Shown here in pieces: positions 1 through 9,405 of a stretch of 64,000 nucleotides of DNA. A program made the position numbers and the translations under genes. How positions within the stretch are numbered: the stretch's first letter is position 1; each line of letters starts with the position of its first letter. The notes beneath the pieces are model-generated. The model was not told the origin of the DNA. It saw nothing but the letters and a program-made list of their open reading frames with translations, and did no database searches. Source of the DNA: Gonapodya sp. JEL0774 (taxonomy: Eukaryota > Monoblepharomycota > Monoblepharidomycetes > Monoblepharidales > Gonapodyaceae); the NCBI GenBank assembly GCA_027604505.1, contig JADIIX010000009.1:89746-153745 (forward strand), read 5' to 3'.

Positions 1-135
1 TGGGGGGCGGGCTGGGCGGGGGGGGGGGGGCGGGGGCGCGCGGCGGGGGCGGGGGCGCCCCCCCCCCGGGCGCGCGGGGGCGGCCGGGGCCCGGCGCGCG
101 GGGGGGCGGGGGACTGGGGACGAGGGAGGAGAGAC
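1..135. repeat. GC-rich low-complexity sequence at window edge
   Basis: Almost pure G/C homopolymer-like tracts, with long runs of g and of c, followed by a GA-rich stretch. No open frame makes protein-like sense. This looks like poorly resolved sequence at a contig end or a very GC-rich simple repeat, and its composition differs sharply from everything to its right. Confidence 0.7.
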
Positions 136-717
136 GAGAGCCGATGGGTCGAATGAAAGACGAGAGCGGAGGGTTGAATGAGAGGGCAGAGGGGAGGGTC
201 GAATGCGAGGGCCGAGGGTCTAGAGCAGAGCGATATCGAGACTTCTCGAGAGCGGAAGTGGAGATGGGAATGGGGTTTGACCAGGTCTCAAGAGTTTTGC
301 GCCTGAGTTTGGGATTGGGATGGTGTCTGTTTTGGTCGCAATTCGTGTCCATGTCTGCGTTCCGCTGGGGTCTCGGTGTGGGTCCATGTTCGGACGCCCC
401 CTTGGCGACCGACCGCGTGGTGATGGCACTGTTAACACTGTACTGTCGTTGCGCGAGCTTCGGTTGGACGCTTTTTGGTCTGACACGCGTGTCCGCTTCC
501 GTCTCCCTTCCGCCTACCGCCCCCTCCCACATCTCACATGTCCATATTACATCGTGTCCATCCTCGTGTCTTAGTGTGGTCGAGGTGCGTATACCGCTTT
601 TCCGCATGGACATTGTGCGTCGTCTCATCGTGTATCGTGTGACCCTTTCACGGCCTCCCTCAACCCGACACCCCACCACACCTCCAACACTCTAAAACCC
701 CCTCCACCATCCCGCAG
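136..717 (+). other. Probable U2AF1 intron, no exon seen
   Basis: This stretch lies directly upstream of the terminal U2AF1 exon and ends in a pyrimidine-rich tract and CAG acceptor (715-717). I looked for the first zinc finger and the UHM/RRM of U2AF1 and saw neither. Open frames here are low-complexity or incidental. It is either one long intron, with the earlier exons off the left edge, or damaged contig-end sequence. At nearly 600 bases it is much longer than the other introns in the window. Confidence 0.45.
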
Positions 718-1205
718 GCGGTTTCTGCAACTTCATGCACCTCAAAGAAGTCTCCTCCCGCGTTGCTCGGAAACTCTTTGACGCGCAGCGCAAGTCGATA
801 CGCATGTTGCGGGACAAGAAGCGGGACCGGAGTCGGAGTCGGAGCGGGACGCCCGCCGGGAGGGATAGGGAGAGGGACAGGGAGAGGGAGAGGGAGAGGA
901 AGGACAGGGACAGGGAGAGGGGGGACAGGGGGGATAGGGACAGGGAGAGGGAGAAGGAGAGAAGGGACAGGGAGAGGGAGGACAAGGGGGGTGACCGGGA
1001 GCGGGAGCGGGGGGACCGGGGTGACCGGGAGCGTGATCGCGGGGACAGGCGGTCGCGGGCGAGGGACGAGGAGGAGGACCGGGGGGAGAGGGGAGAGAGG
1101 GGAGAGAAGGGGGACAGGGGGGACAGGGAGAAGAGTGAGCGGAGCGAGCGGGACAGGGAGAGGAAGAGGGTCAAGGTTGACGAGGAGGTCCAGGACGACT
1201 ATTAG
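718..1205 (+). CDS. U2AF1: U2AF small subunit (U2AF1/U2AF35), C-terminal exon, partial
   Basis: Terminal exon of the small subunit of the U2 snRNP auxiliary factor, the nuclear splicing factor that reads the 3' splice-site AG. The exon begins after the CAG acceptor at 715-717. With two bases completing a split Gly codon, it opens with GGFCNFMHLKEVSSRVARKL, matching the second CCCH zinc finger of U2AF1 (Cys and His of the finger are visible) and the helix that follows. After about 30 residues it becomes a charged tail of roughly 120 residues built from RDRE, RERE and RGD units, in place of the usual Arg-Ser tail. It ends at TAG with a short acidic end (EEVQDDY). Everything N-terminal (first finger, UHM) is missing from the window. 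The family call rests on the finger motif and is strong; the tail is unusual. Confidence 0.85.
824..1180 (+). repeat. GA-rich coding minisatellite in U2AF1 tail
   Basis: Imperfect 6-12 base units of the type agggac, agggag and gggaga run almost without interruption. They encode alternating Arg with Asp, Glu or Gly. The strand is strongly purine-biased. Such a tract is prone to slippage, so copy number may differ between strains or assemblies. Confidence 0.75.
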
Positions 1206-1825
1206 ACGGGCAGCTGACAGGGGGGCGCCGGTGGAATGGGGTGGGGGTTTTACGATGTGGTGTATCCCTATACATAGTCCGAACGAAATATTTTCGACGT
1301 TGACGTTGTAGATGATGGGCCGAAAATTAAAATTTCATCATGTGCACCCCAAAAGTTTCCCAGTTCAATTTTTTCAAAGGAACTTCATTGAGATCATCCG
1401 CCGCTTTTTGCACGGTAGGACGGGGGACGGGAACGATGTGGTCGATGTTTGGATGGTGGAGTGTGAGTGCGTGTGCGCGCCGTGGTCCCGCCGCCATGTG
1501 AACCACCACAAAAACACCCTTCACCAGCCCGGGCCCCCCACACGCCAAACAGTGTGTTCTCAGGAATTCAAAATTTATGAAAGTATTTCGAAGCGTGATG
1601 TGTATACAATCGAGCTTTTAGTGTGCGGTTTCAGTGTGTGGAATCGGCATATGGGTTCTCTGAGGACGGACTGTGGGGTACGTGTAATTCATCTCCACCC
1701 CCACACACGTCCCACATCATTAGTGGCGCATCAACACTGAGTCCACAGACGAACTGATCAGAGTGGAAGGGTCAAACAAGGCGCCTAGCCACACAACGGT
1801 TGAAGACTCTGTGGCCCCAACCCAC
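1206..1825. other. Intergenic, convergent 3' ends
   Basis: Sequence between the U2AF1 stop and the stop codon of the oppositely oriented tail-anchored gene. Short open frames exist on both strands, but none has a recognisable domain or convincing composition. Presumably it holds both 3' UTRs. Confidence 0.5.
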
Positions 1826-2819
1826 TCACTCACATTGTGGCCCCTCGGCACCTTCTACCATCACGAGCAGCGCCATCCCAAGTACCAGTATGAGCACCAA
1901 GCCCATCCACAGTGCGAGTCCGCCTCGGTTCTCGGTCGCGGGTTTTGCCGACGTGGTCGCCACGACCACGGCCTTCATTGACGTCACCTGCGCACCGAGC
2001 TCGGCGATTTCCGCGCGAGCAGCCGCGAGTTCTTTGCGTGTCTCGCGCATTTCTTCGAAGATGGTGGCGGCGGAGGGGGCGGGGGAGGTTTCGAATGTTG
2101 GCGGGAGGCGGTGACACAAGGTGTCCGTTGGGAACGGACATGATGCCAGGCCACCACGGACAGCGGGAGGCGTCCGTGGGTTCACTGAGTGCATATCCGT
2201 ATCGGCTTCGGGCGTATCGATCTCATCGAAGCAGAATTCGATGCGGTCAAGTTGCTCGGCAGATGTGCGGGATGACGTGAAGGATTTGGAACTTGTGTCT
2301 GTAGCCATTACGGATAAGAAGGTGATGAGCGGAGACTGCGTGATTGACGTGTAAGGGTGTGGAACGTACCAGAGACGTTTTTGTAGGTCGGAGTATCCTG
2401 GATTTCTGTCGGTTTTGACAGGTCTGTCACCAGGAGATATTCCAGGTTAGGATTTGGTTTTGCATGTGCCCATATTTTGGCCAGATAGAATCATGCTCAC
2501 GCTCATCCTGGATGTGCTCTCCATCCTCTGAATCGACTCCCGGACCATAGATATCCTTCTCGATCAATGTGTCTTCGGATGAGAGCCGGACAAACGTTTC
2601 TTTCACGACAACCTCTCTAGGGTACAGATTATCGGATCGAGTGCCGAGTCGACGGTAGTGTTGCCCGATGGGAATGGAAGAGCGCTTTGGCGACTGTCTG
2701 GACGATCCCAGGACCGGGATGCGCGAGGTCGCGTTCATCACGGGATGGGAGCCGTCGGCGAGGCTTGGGGAGGGAATGGAAGCGATCTTTGGTTTGTAAG
2801 ATGTAGAGATCGCGTTCAT
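1826..2819 (-). CDS. Orphan tail-anchored coiled-coil protein
   Basis: Three exons can be joined in frame: 2819-2501, 2423-2370 and 2298-1826. The introns are 77 and 71 nt with GTGAGC/CAG and GTACGT/CAG ends, and the product is 281 residues. The first 190 residues are polar and Ser/Pro-rich with an acidic patch. A short helix predicted to be coiled coil follows (around EEMRETRKELAAARAEIAEL), then a single hydrophobic segment near the C-terminus (LWMGLVLILVLGMALLVMV) and about eight residues to the stop. There is no signal peptide. This is the arrangement of a tail-anchored protein, with its N-terminus in the cytosol and its tail in the ER, mitochondrial or peroxisomal membrane. I recognise no family. 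The start is the ATG at 2819, only 128 bp from the divergent mL67 start, so the two may share a promoter. Confidence 0.6.
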
Positions 2820-2947
2820 TGCGGTTATTTATCGTAATTGATGCGAGTGGGGGAGTTCTGAGGGGTGATGGTGTGGAGAATGCGGAGAACCAACGACAGA
2901 CACAGGATTCGTCCCTGACACGGAACTGCACTTCAAATAAATTACCA
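2820..2947. promoter_or_regulatory. Divergent promoter, tail-anchored orphan / mL67
   Basis: The 128 bp between two oppositely directed start codons. No TATA-like or named factor site stands out. The promoter role is inferred from position only. Confidence 0.4.
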
Positions 2948-4025
2948 ATGCCGAACCTATACTTCTTCCGGCATGTAATGACCTCAAAGGTCTTGCTCTC
3001 TACCAACTACATTCTGAAGGTATGTCATGCGTGCCTGGTCTCTGCCGGTTAGCTCTTCAACGACTCTACTTCACCCGTCAAAATTTGTTTTCTCGCCGTC
3101 CCTTTCACTTCCATCACCAATCGACCCGCTAAGCCTAATCTCTACAAACAGATTGGTGAACATTGGCCATCGCACTCCATTCGACCCGACCACTGGGTCC
3201 CGTTTGTAGTTCTTGCCGGTGTGTTACTTTCACACAATTTCAGGGCCTCTCCTCGGCGTCATTCCCTCCACTAATTTCTTTTGAACTCGGCTCATACGTA
3301 AATTTTATGATTTCGTAGGGATTCCAACACTCGACTTCGCCAAGCTCTTACAGCAGTCGGTACTCTCGAGGAAACCGGCCCCACCCCTCCCCATCCCCAC
3401 GTATCGAACACCAATCTACAAATTCCCATCGCGGCTGGCAGTAGAGCGCCAGAGCGATAGACCCTCTGAGGACTCTGAGGACTCCGAGGACTCCGAGGAT
3501 TCTCAGCTGGTAGTTCGACCATACACAGTCTCTGATGATATTCGAGAGCGTGTCGTGCACCTGTGCGAGGCATTACAGGAACACGAGAAAGTACTGACGA
3601 ACCTGCGAGTGGACACTGTGAAGAGGGATGCTGTGGAAAGTGGCAAGAAACTGCCCAGAGTCGAATCCGGAAGTCCGGCACCTTCAGCAATCGCACCGCC
3701 ATCTTTGTATTGGGAGCGGGATGAATTCCGAGCTGTAATCACAGAACACCAACTCATTTGGCCGAGCTGGGTCTCGCATTACCAACTTCAACTGAAGAGA
3801 GGGAGGTTCCCAGTCGGACTGCCGGGGTACGACGAACGGCGTCGAGTGGACGTATACGAGGAGGATCCCACAGACATGATGGGATTCAAAAGTAGAAGAC
3901 TAAAGCGAGAGTTACGAAGGTATGACTGGAAGGAGATGGCGGTGCCAAGCGAGGAAATGATCAAGGCATCAAAAGTCCCAAAAATGAGTAAACGGCAGAA
4001 CAAGGACTGGATTTATAGAGTATAA
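2948..4025 (+). CDS. MHR1: Mitochondrial large-subunit ribosomal protein mL67 (Mhr1-like)
   Basis: Protein of the fungal mitochondrial ribosome; the yeast member (Mhr1) also acts in mtDNA recombination. Proposed exons are 2948-3019, 3152-3218 and 3319-4025, joining in frame to 281 residues. Family landmarks appear in order: a start at MPNLYFFRHVMTSKVLLS (yeast has YIFRN...VLYS), then IRPDHWVPFVVLAG (yeast LRRDIWKCM), then RPYTVSDDIRERVVHLCEAL, then PSLYWERDEFR (yeast PSIYWEDPWR). An acidic Ser-Glu-Asp repeat lies in the middle and the C-terminus is basic. Ours is longer than yeast Mhr1 (226 residues). The first intron's 3' end is uncertain: a longer second exon starting at 3053 also stays open, but spacing to the family favours 3152. 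Confidence 0.72.
3460..3505 (+). repeat. Short in-frame SED tandem repeat
   Basis: About four near-perfect 9-base units (gaggactct/gaggactcc) encode Ser-Glu-Asp repeats within mL67. Confidence 0.7.
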
Positions 4026-4157
4026 TCTTGGAATGTAGGACTGAAGAACCGCACTTAACAAATCAAGTATCAAGTAGTTTGCATTTTAGCATTGAATGGG
4101 GGGCATGGTGAGGTGTTTCAATACTTCCACCCTCACGTTACCACAAACAGGGATTCC

Positions 4158-7100
4158 ATGGATGCCGATCCATACCCCGCTGCCTATTTCACCGGACGAA
4201 CAGCAACTGGCAACCGGCGACCTATGCTTCCCTACTCCATCCCCGTGAAGATGCCCACACTGGCATCACACTACGATCCCTCTCCCGACGCGACCGCCTA
4301 CGCTCTGCATGAGATGGAGAAGCTGAGGTCGACTGTGCGACAGAAGGATGTAGATATGGCGCAATTGCGACACGAGATCGCGTTGTTGAAACAGGTGAGT
4401 TATCGGAGCATGAAGTCATCAAAACAATTTCATTTATACTTACATAATCGGACTCCCATTACAACATGCCTCACCGCGCGCCTTGCTCGCAAATCAGACG
4501 GAGCGTCGACAGACGCGGGAGATCGAGGCGCTCGAGTCTGCAGCCGATGATGCTCCCAGAGTAATTGGAGGTTTGCGGGAGGAAATAGCCGGGCTCAAGG
4601 TGAGTGTCCTAGTTTCTGTAGAAAGTCATGGAGAGTAGCACGTCAGAATTCGTGAGTGGGATCATTGTTCTGCAGGCCAAGCTGAAGCAGTATTTCCAAA
4701 TGCATGCCTCCGATGGGCGACAGGTGCGTCAGAATGCACGTCCAACGCAATGAGACATGGAAACATTTCTTTTATTTGCACCGCTTCCTTTGTTGTGGAA
4801 TGGTCAGATTCGGTCGTACGGGGAACAGATGCAGAAGCTGAGAGAGACCAACGAAAAGAATGAAGCTATTATCAACGCAAAGGATCTGGCAACCAGAGAG
4901 CAAATGGCCGAAGAGATCAAGAATGGAAAATTGCGAATTGCGGAATTGGATGGACTCAACTCCGTGAGCGTCAAATGAGGTTTGATGTGAAAATGGAAGG
5001 TGAACCACATTTCTCATTTTTCGGGAGAACAGGAATTGAAGAGGAAATTGGATCTTCTAGAAAGAAACTTTGGTGCGGAGAATAAAAGCTTACGTGGTAT
5101 TATTCACACATATGGCGAGGAGAGGGTCGCATCGCAAGACCGAATAGACGAGCTTGAGGAGACCTTGCGGGTTGGTTTCCACATTACGATAGGCACAATG
5201 ATCACCTCACCAAAAGATTACCACTGCAGGAGAAAGATAAACAAATCGCATCTCTCTCTATATATCGCTTCAATGCTATGCACCGCATTTGTAAGCTGTG
5301 TCAAAAACGGGAGAAAGAACAAGAGGATTTCCACCGCCGAACATCTGCATACCGTGAGATGCGCCAATTTCGTTCTCGTTCGTTATTGTTTTCCGTTGCC
5401 TTCCTCTGAGAGTGCTTTTTCGAATTGCTGCCATGACAGAAAAGATGCCACGAGTCCTGCCACCATCTCTGAAGGCTGTCTCTCCCACGGATGTCGCGAT
5501 GGACCTTACATTACCGACACTCGCACCGGACGTCGATTTCGACGAGATTGAGGTTCAATACTCAACCGACCCCCGGATAATGGATGACGTCAAATCAGTT
5601 ATTGTGACGGCCAAATCTGTCAGTGCCTTGGCTGGTGTGGTGAATTCAATCGCCAACGACGAAGCACAGAAGGATTCAGTGCCGATTTCCGTGCCAGGGG
5701 AGCCGAACGAAGAAGTAGCTAAGATGCCAACGAACGAAATCATGAATGAAGGAGGGGATGACGGAAATGGACGGCTTCCAGTTCAGATTGGAACCGGCCC
5801 AAAAGATTCGGATACACCAGCTCCACCTCCGGCAGCCGAGAAACTCAATGATCCTGCTACTGTGATGCTGACAATGAACGTGACTGGCCTCGAAACTGGA
5901 CGTTATTACTATTTCCACCTCATTCCGAGAAAGGGGGAAATTGAAGGAACCCCATCTAGGATCGATTCTGTGTTGGTTGGTGAGCATCGAGCTAGCTATG
6001 GGTCCACGCCATTATCTCTGAGCTATTCATTTCGCAAGATGTTCCACCGGCTGCTCCACCAAAACCTCTCATTCAGGTTTCCCAAAATCCCGCATCCGTT
6101 ACTCTTGAACTTCAGAAACCCATCGAAAATGGTGGAAGTCCATGCACTACCTTCAGAGTATATCACTCTTGTTGGGCAGATATGCGGAACGCTGTGGTGG
6201 TTGGGGAACCTCAAGCTCAGAATCTTGAGTGGACGTATCTCGAACCAGCACCATTGGTTGGTCACTGGTTTGTCGTCTCGGCTGTGAATGGTTTTGGGGA
6301 AGGACCTCGAAGTGACGTTTCTGAGAGAGTGTTTATTGGTAGGTCTGCGCCCGCTCCGTTTATGATTCACACTGATGAGGCAGAGGCCCACAGATTTAAG
6401 ACCGAACAGACCGGCGAAGCCACGTGGGAAACACATTTCCTCGACTTCTGCTAAACTGTTTACACTTACTTCTCCAAATGGTGGTTCGGACATTGTCTCC
6501 TACAGGCTGTCACTCAAACGCGTAAGAGTATCGACTTCGCGTGCGAACTTGGCGAAACCGGAAACAGAAAAGGATGGAGTTTCAGAAGCAGTTGAAGAGG
6601 TCGTGAACGTGACTGGGGAGACCACAAAAGTCGCAGGAGAATTTTCCTACATAAAGGAAGGGCTTGAGCCCGGCTCGACCTACACATTCCGATTGAAAGC
6701 CATCAATTGCGTTGGTGAGAGTGAATGGAGTGAGGAGAGCGAAGAAGTCACTTTAGGTGAGATCAAAAGCGCTTTGTGCCGTCCTCCGCCCGCCGCTCAC
6801 ACTCTCTTCCAGATGATGAACTCCCTCCCCCCGATGCGCCTACTGTCATTCAGACGCTTCCATCTTCTGTTACGTTCCGATTTGACGACCTCGCGACGTA
6901 TTTTACTCTGCAGCCACGAGTGCTGGGTATCAAACTCGTCTCTTCTCATGATCCTGAGTTGCAAAACGACCTCGTCGTAGAGGCAAGCTGCATACCATTA
7001 CAGCAAGCTGGTGAGGTCACCGTCGAACACCTCGAATCCGGCATCAAATACTACTTCGCAGCAGCTTTGGTTGGTGAGAAAGAAAATGGTCCGCTGTCCA

Positions 7101-7504
7101 CAGCCTCCGAGGTATTGCTCCCCGGTGAGTAGTGCCCTAGCCGCTCAGGCAGGAGTATTGATCCACTGACATTCCTGATTGGATCTCCAGCAATGCGCAA
7201 TGAGCCATCCCCCATTCCAACACCTCAACCTGCCACACCTCGTCAAACGAGCCGACCACCCAGTACCAAAGCTCCGACTCCAATCCCAGTTGCCCCATCT
7301 AGTAATCTCTCACGTTCTCCGACTCGTTCGAATCACGATTTGAATCGAAGTGGCAAGCACTCGCACCAGGATTGCCAGAAGCCCGAGCCATCGAAGCTAG
7401 GGGATTCGCGGCGCTCGAATGCTAGTCTGAGCAAACGTTCGCTTAATGATGTCCGAAAGTCAAATAGCGAGTTGAAGGGAGCTGTGAAGAAAGGGGTTAC
7501 ATGA
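4158..7504 (+). CDS. Coiled-coil protein with four fibronectin type III domains
   Basis: Multi-exon gene with about ten introns. The N-terminal third is long coiled coil, beginning near HEMEKLRSTVRQKDVDMAQL and continuing through the small exons at about 4500-5170. Four FN3 domains follow, each roughly on its own exon: about 5440-5980 (with an acidic/Pro insertion of some 90 residues, ending in the typical GLETGRYYYFHLIP strand), 6040-6347 (WFVVSAVNGFGEGPRSD), 6397-6757 (LEPGSTYTFRLKAINCVGES) and 6812-7125 (LESGIKYYFAAALVG). A basic Ser/Pro-rich tail ends at 7504. There is no signal peptide or membrane segment, so an intracellular scaffold is likely. The first in-frame ATG is 4158, but a short upstream exon cannot be excluded. 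I do not recognise an orthologue; the architecture resembles cytoskeletal or microtubule-associated FN3 proteins, which is inference. Confidence 0.7.
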
Positions 7505-7755
7505 CAACAGCCGTCGTTGGTACGAAGTTAGCTCCTGAACTATATGTACTGAGGTTGTCTCATGGTAATTTGATTGATTTGTGATTTGGTACTTGGTACA
7601 CATGTAACTTTGATGGTTGAATGTTCTATGCCATCGCGATTGCAACGTCTCCCTTCGGTGCAAGTCTGTGTGCGAAAACCTGGTGACTGATGACACCAAT
7701 TCTCAGGTCGAATTGCTTGATCTCCGCCTGCTCAAATCAAAAGTGAGATGCGGGT

Positions 7756-9257
7756 CTATCGTTTAGTTGTCACGAGCTTCACCTTGATCCGAGTGACTGC
7801 TTGCTTGATGTTTACAAGAGGTTTTGAATCGGTCATGCCGCTGCCAATCTCGTCCATTCGAGCCTGAAGAAGGCGGGAACATAAAAAAACGATTCTCATT
7901 AGTCTATTGTGTCTCATGGTCAATCTTGCCTTCAAACCATCCAGTTCTTCGGTGACCCGTGCGAGCTCGTCTGCCAAACCGCCGACACTTCCATTCGCTG
8001 CGTTCAGTTTCTGCTTGACATCCGATATCTGTTCGCTTAGAACACGATACTCGTCTATCTGTTTGAGTACGAAAACTTTCTGTTTGTTGCTAGAATGCGC
8101 CAGGATTAGAAACGTGAAACTCGCCTGGGCGCCAAATTGAGCGTTGATGTATTTCTCCCGGCTCGATATCTTTTCCAGGCTCGCAGAAACTTCTGCAGTC
8201 ACACGAGATAGTTGTGCTTTGGCCTCGGCGAAGGAAGATGAGATGGACTAACGTGATGGTTTATGCGCATTAGTTCACACTTGACACAGCCGGTGAACTC
8301 AAACCTGCTCTGCTCCCTTCATCTGATTAAGATGCGCTCGCCAATCCTTCACGTCGTTTGGAATGAGTACTTTGAGAGAAGGTGTGACTCGTTCCACTTC
8401 GAGTTGCCATTGAGCCGGATCGACCTTGAATCGTGAAGGCGCGTCAGATCTGCGAACAAAAACAAGTCTCAAGCTCTCAGACATGTATACAGTAGTTGTG
8501 GGAGTACACCAACGTTCGCGCGTTTGATTCTGTAACCTTTGTGCTGGTAGAGAACCCCTCTGGTTCATCGTTTTCGTTGTCTATCGAGCCCGCAATCTTC
8601 TCATCAATGGCATCCGTGGTTACTTCGGCTTCAGTATCCACTTCAGCCTCTTCTGGATAACTTAGGAGAAATTTGCACGAAAATTTGTCTGTATACTAGG
8701 AACGGAGAGCCTCCACCGATGTCTCACTCGTCGTTTTTGTGAATAGGCTTTTTGAACGAGAACCCCGTAGCCTGCAATGCCTTGTCCGCAAGAGCGTTCA
8801 AGACATATGCGACACTAGGGCCATACGGCTGCTTCAACTTCATTGGGCCATACTCAAAGACGATGTTGAGGGTCTTCAGGGCGTTGACTAGCGTGGTAGC
8901 ATTTATTCATTCCAGCTCTGGCATTTGATTCCAGCATTAGTATCCACTTACTGAGAATGGCAGCGGTTGCATTCGGATCATCGAACTGCTGTGGCTCCTC
9001 CATTCCTACGCCTGCGAGATTAGCGAGCCACGCGAAGAGCGATGTAAAGTAGAAAAATTGTTCATTCGGATTGGCGGCCGGTATGACAAAGTAGGCTCGG
9101 CTTATTGGATTGAAGTTCCTATGGAGAAACCCCAGCGGCGCTGAACAGGTTGAAACGTTCCCATGATATCGAGACACCAGACAGAGGGCGAGCACCTTGG
9201 TTTGCAAAATGCCTTTGCATAATTAAGCAATCGCAGCTTATCCAACGCAGAGTCCAT
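7756..9257 (-). CDS. IFT57: Intraflagellar transport protein 57 (IFT-B)
   Basis: Component of the peripheral IFT-B complex that carries cargo along the flagellar axoneme. Exon 1 (9257-9196, [20 protein letters not shown]) joins across a 77-nt intron to [14 protein letters not shown] (from 9118). The order then matches IFT57 throughout: [35 protein letters not shown], a segment around [18 protein letters not shown], a Glu/Asp-rich linker, [19 protein letters not shown], and a C-terminal coiled coil opening with [16 protein letters not shown] and closing with [18 protein letters not shown]. About seven introns leave roughly 340 residues, slightly short of animal IFT57. It is head-to-head with RFC1, with 148 bp between the start codons. 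The gene implies that the organism makes flagellated cells at some stage. Confidence 0.93.
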
Positions 9258-9405
9258 CCTGGTGGTATTCACCTCGCGGCGTTTGGAACCAAAATACTTA
9301 TGTACCACTGACGGATTTGGACTGCACACTGGACAAGACCACAGCATCTGAAGGTTTCGCCTCGGACATCGGGTATCCAATTGTACACGACTTTCACACC
9401 AAACT
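9258..9405. promoter_or_regulatory. Divergent promoter IFT57 / RFC1
   Basis: 148 bp separate the two start codons and must hold both promoters. I see no ACGCGT cell-cycle box and no clear TATA element. The role is inferred from position. Confidence 0.4.

Noticed and set aside
144-695. Open frame of about 180 codons upstream of U2AF1
   Set aside because: It has low-complexity composition and no domain, lies in a region with overlapping frames on both strands, and ends just before the U2AF1 acceptor. It is more likely intron sequence.
2629-3006. Minus-strand frame opposite the first mL67 exon
   Set aside because: It looks protein-like in part, but mL67 on the plus strand matches a known family with consistent splice phases, and the minus-strand gene has its own ATG at 2819. 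This frame is a shadow.
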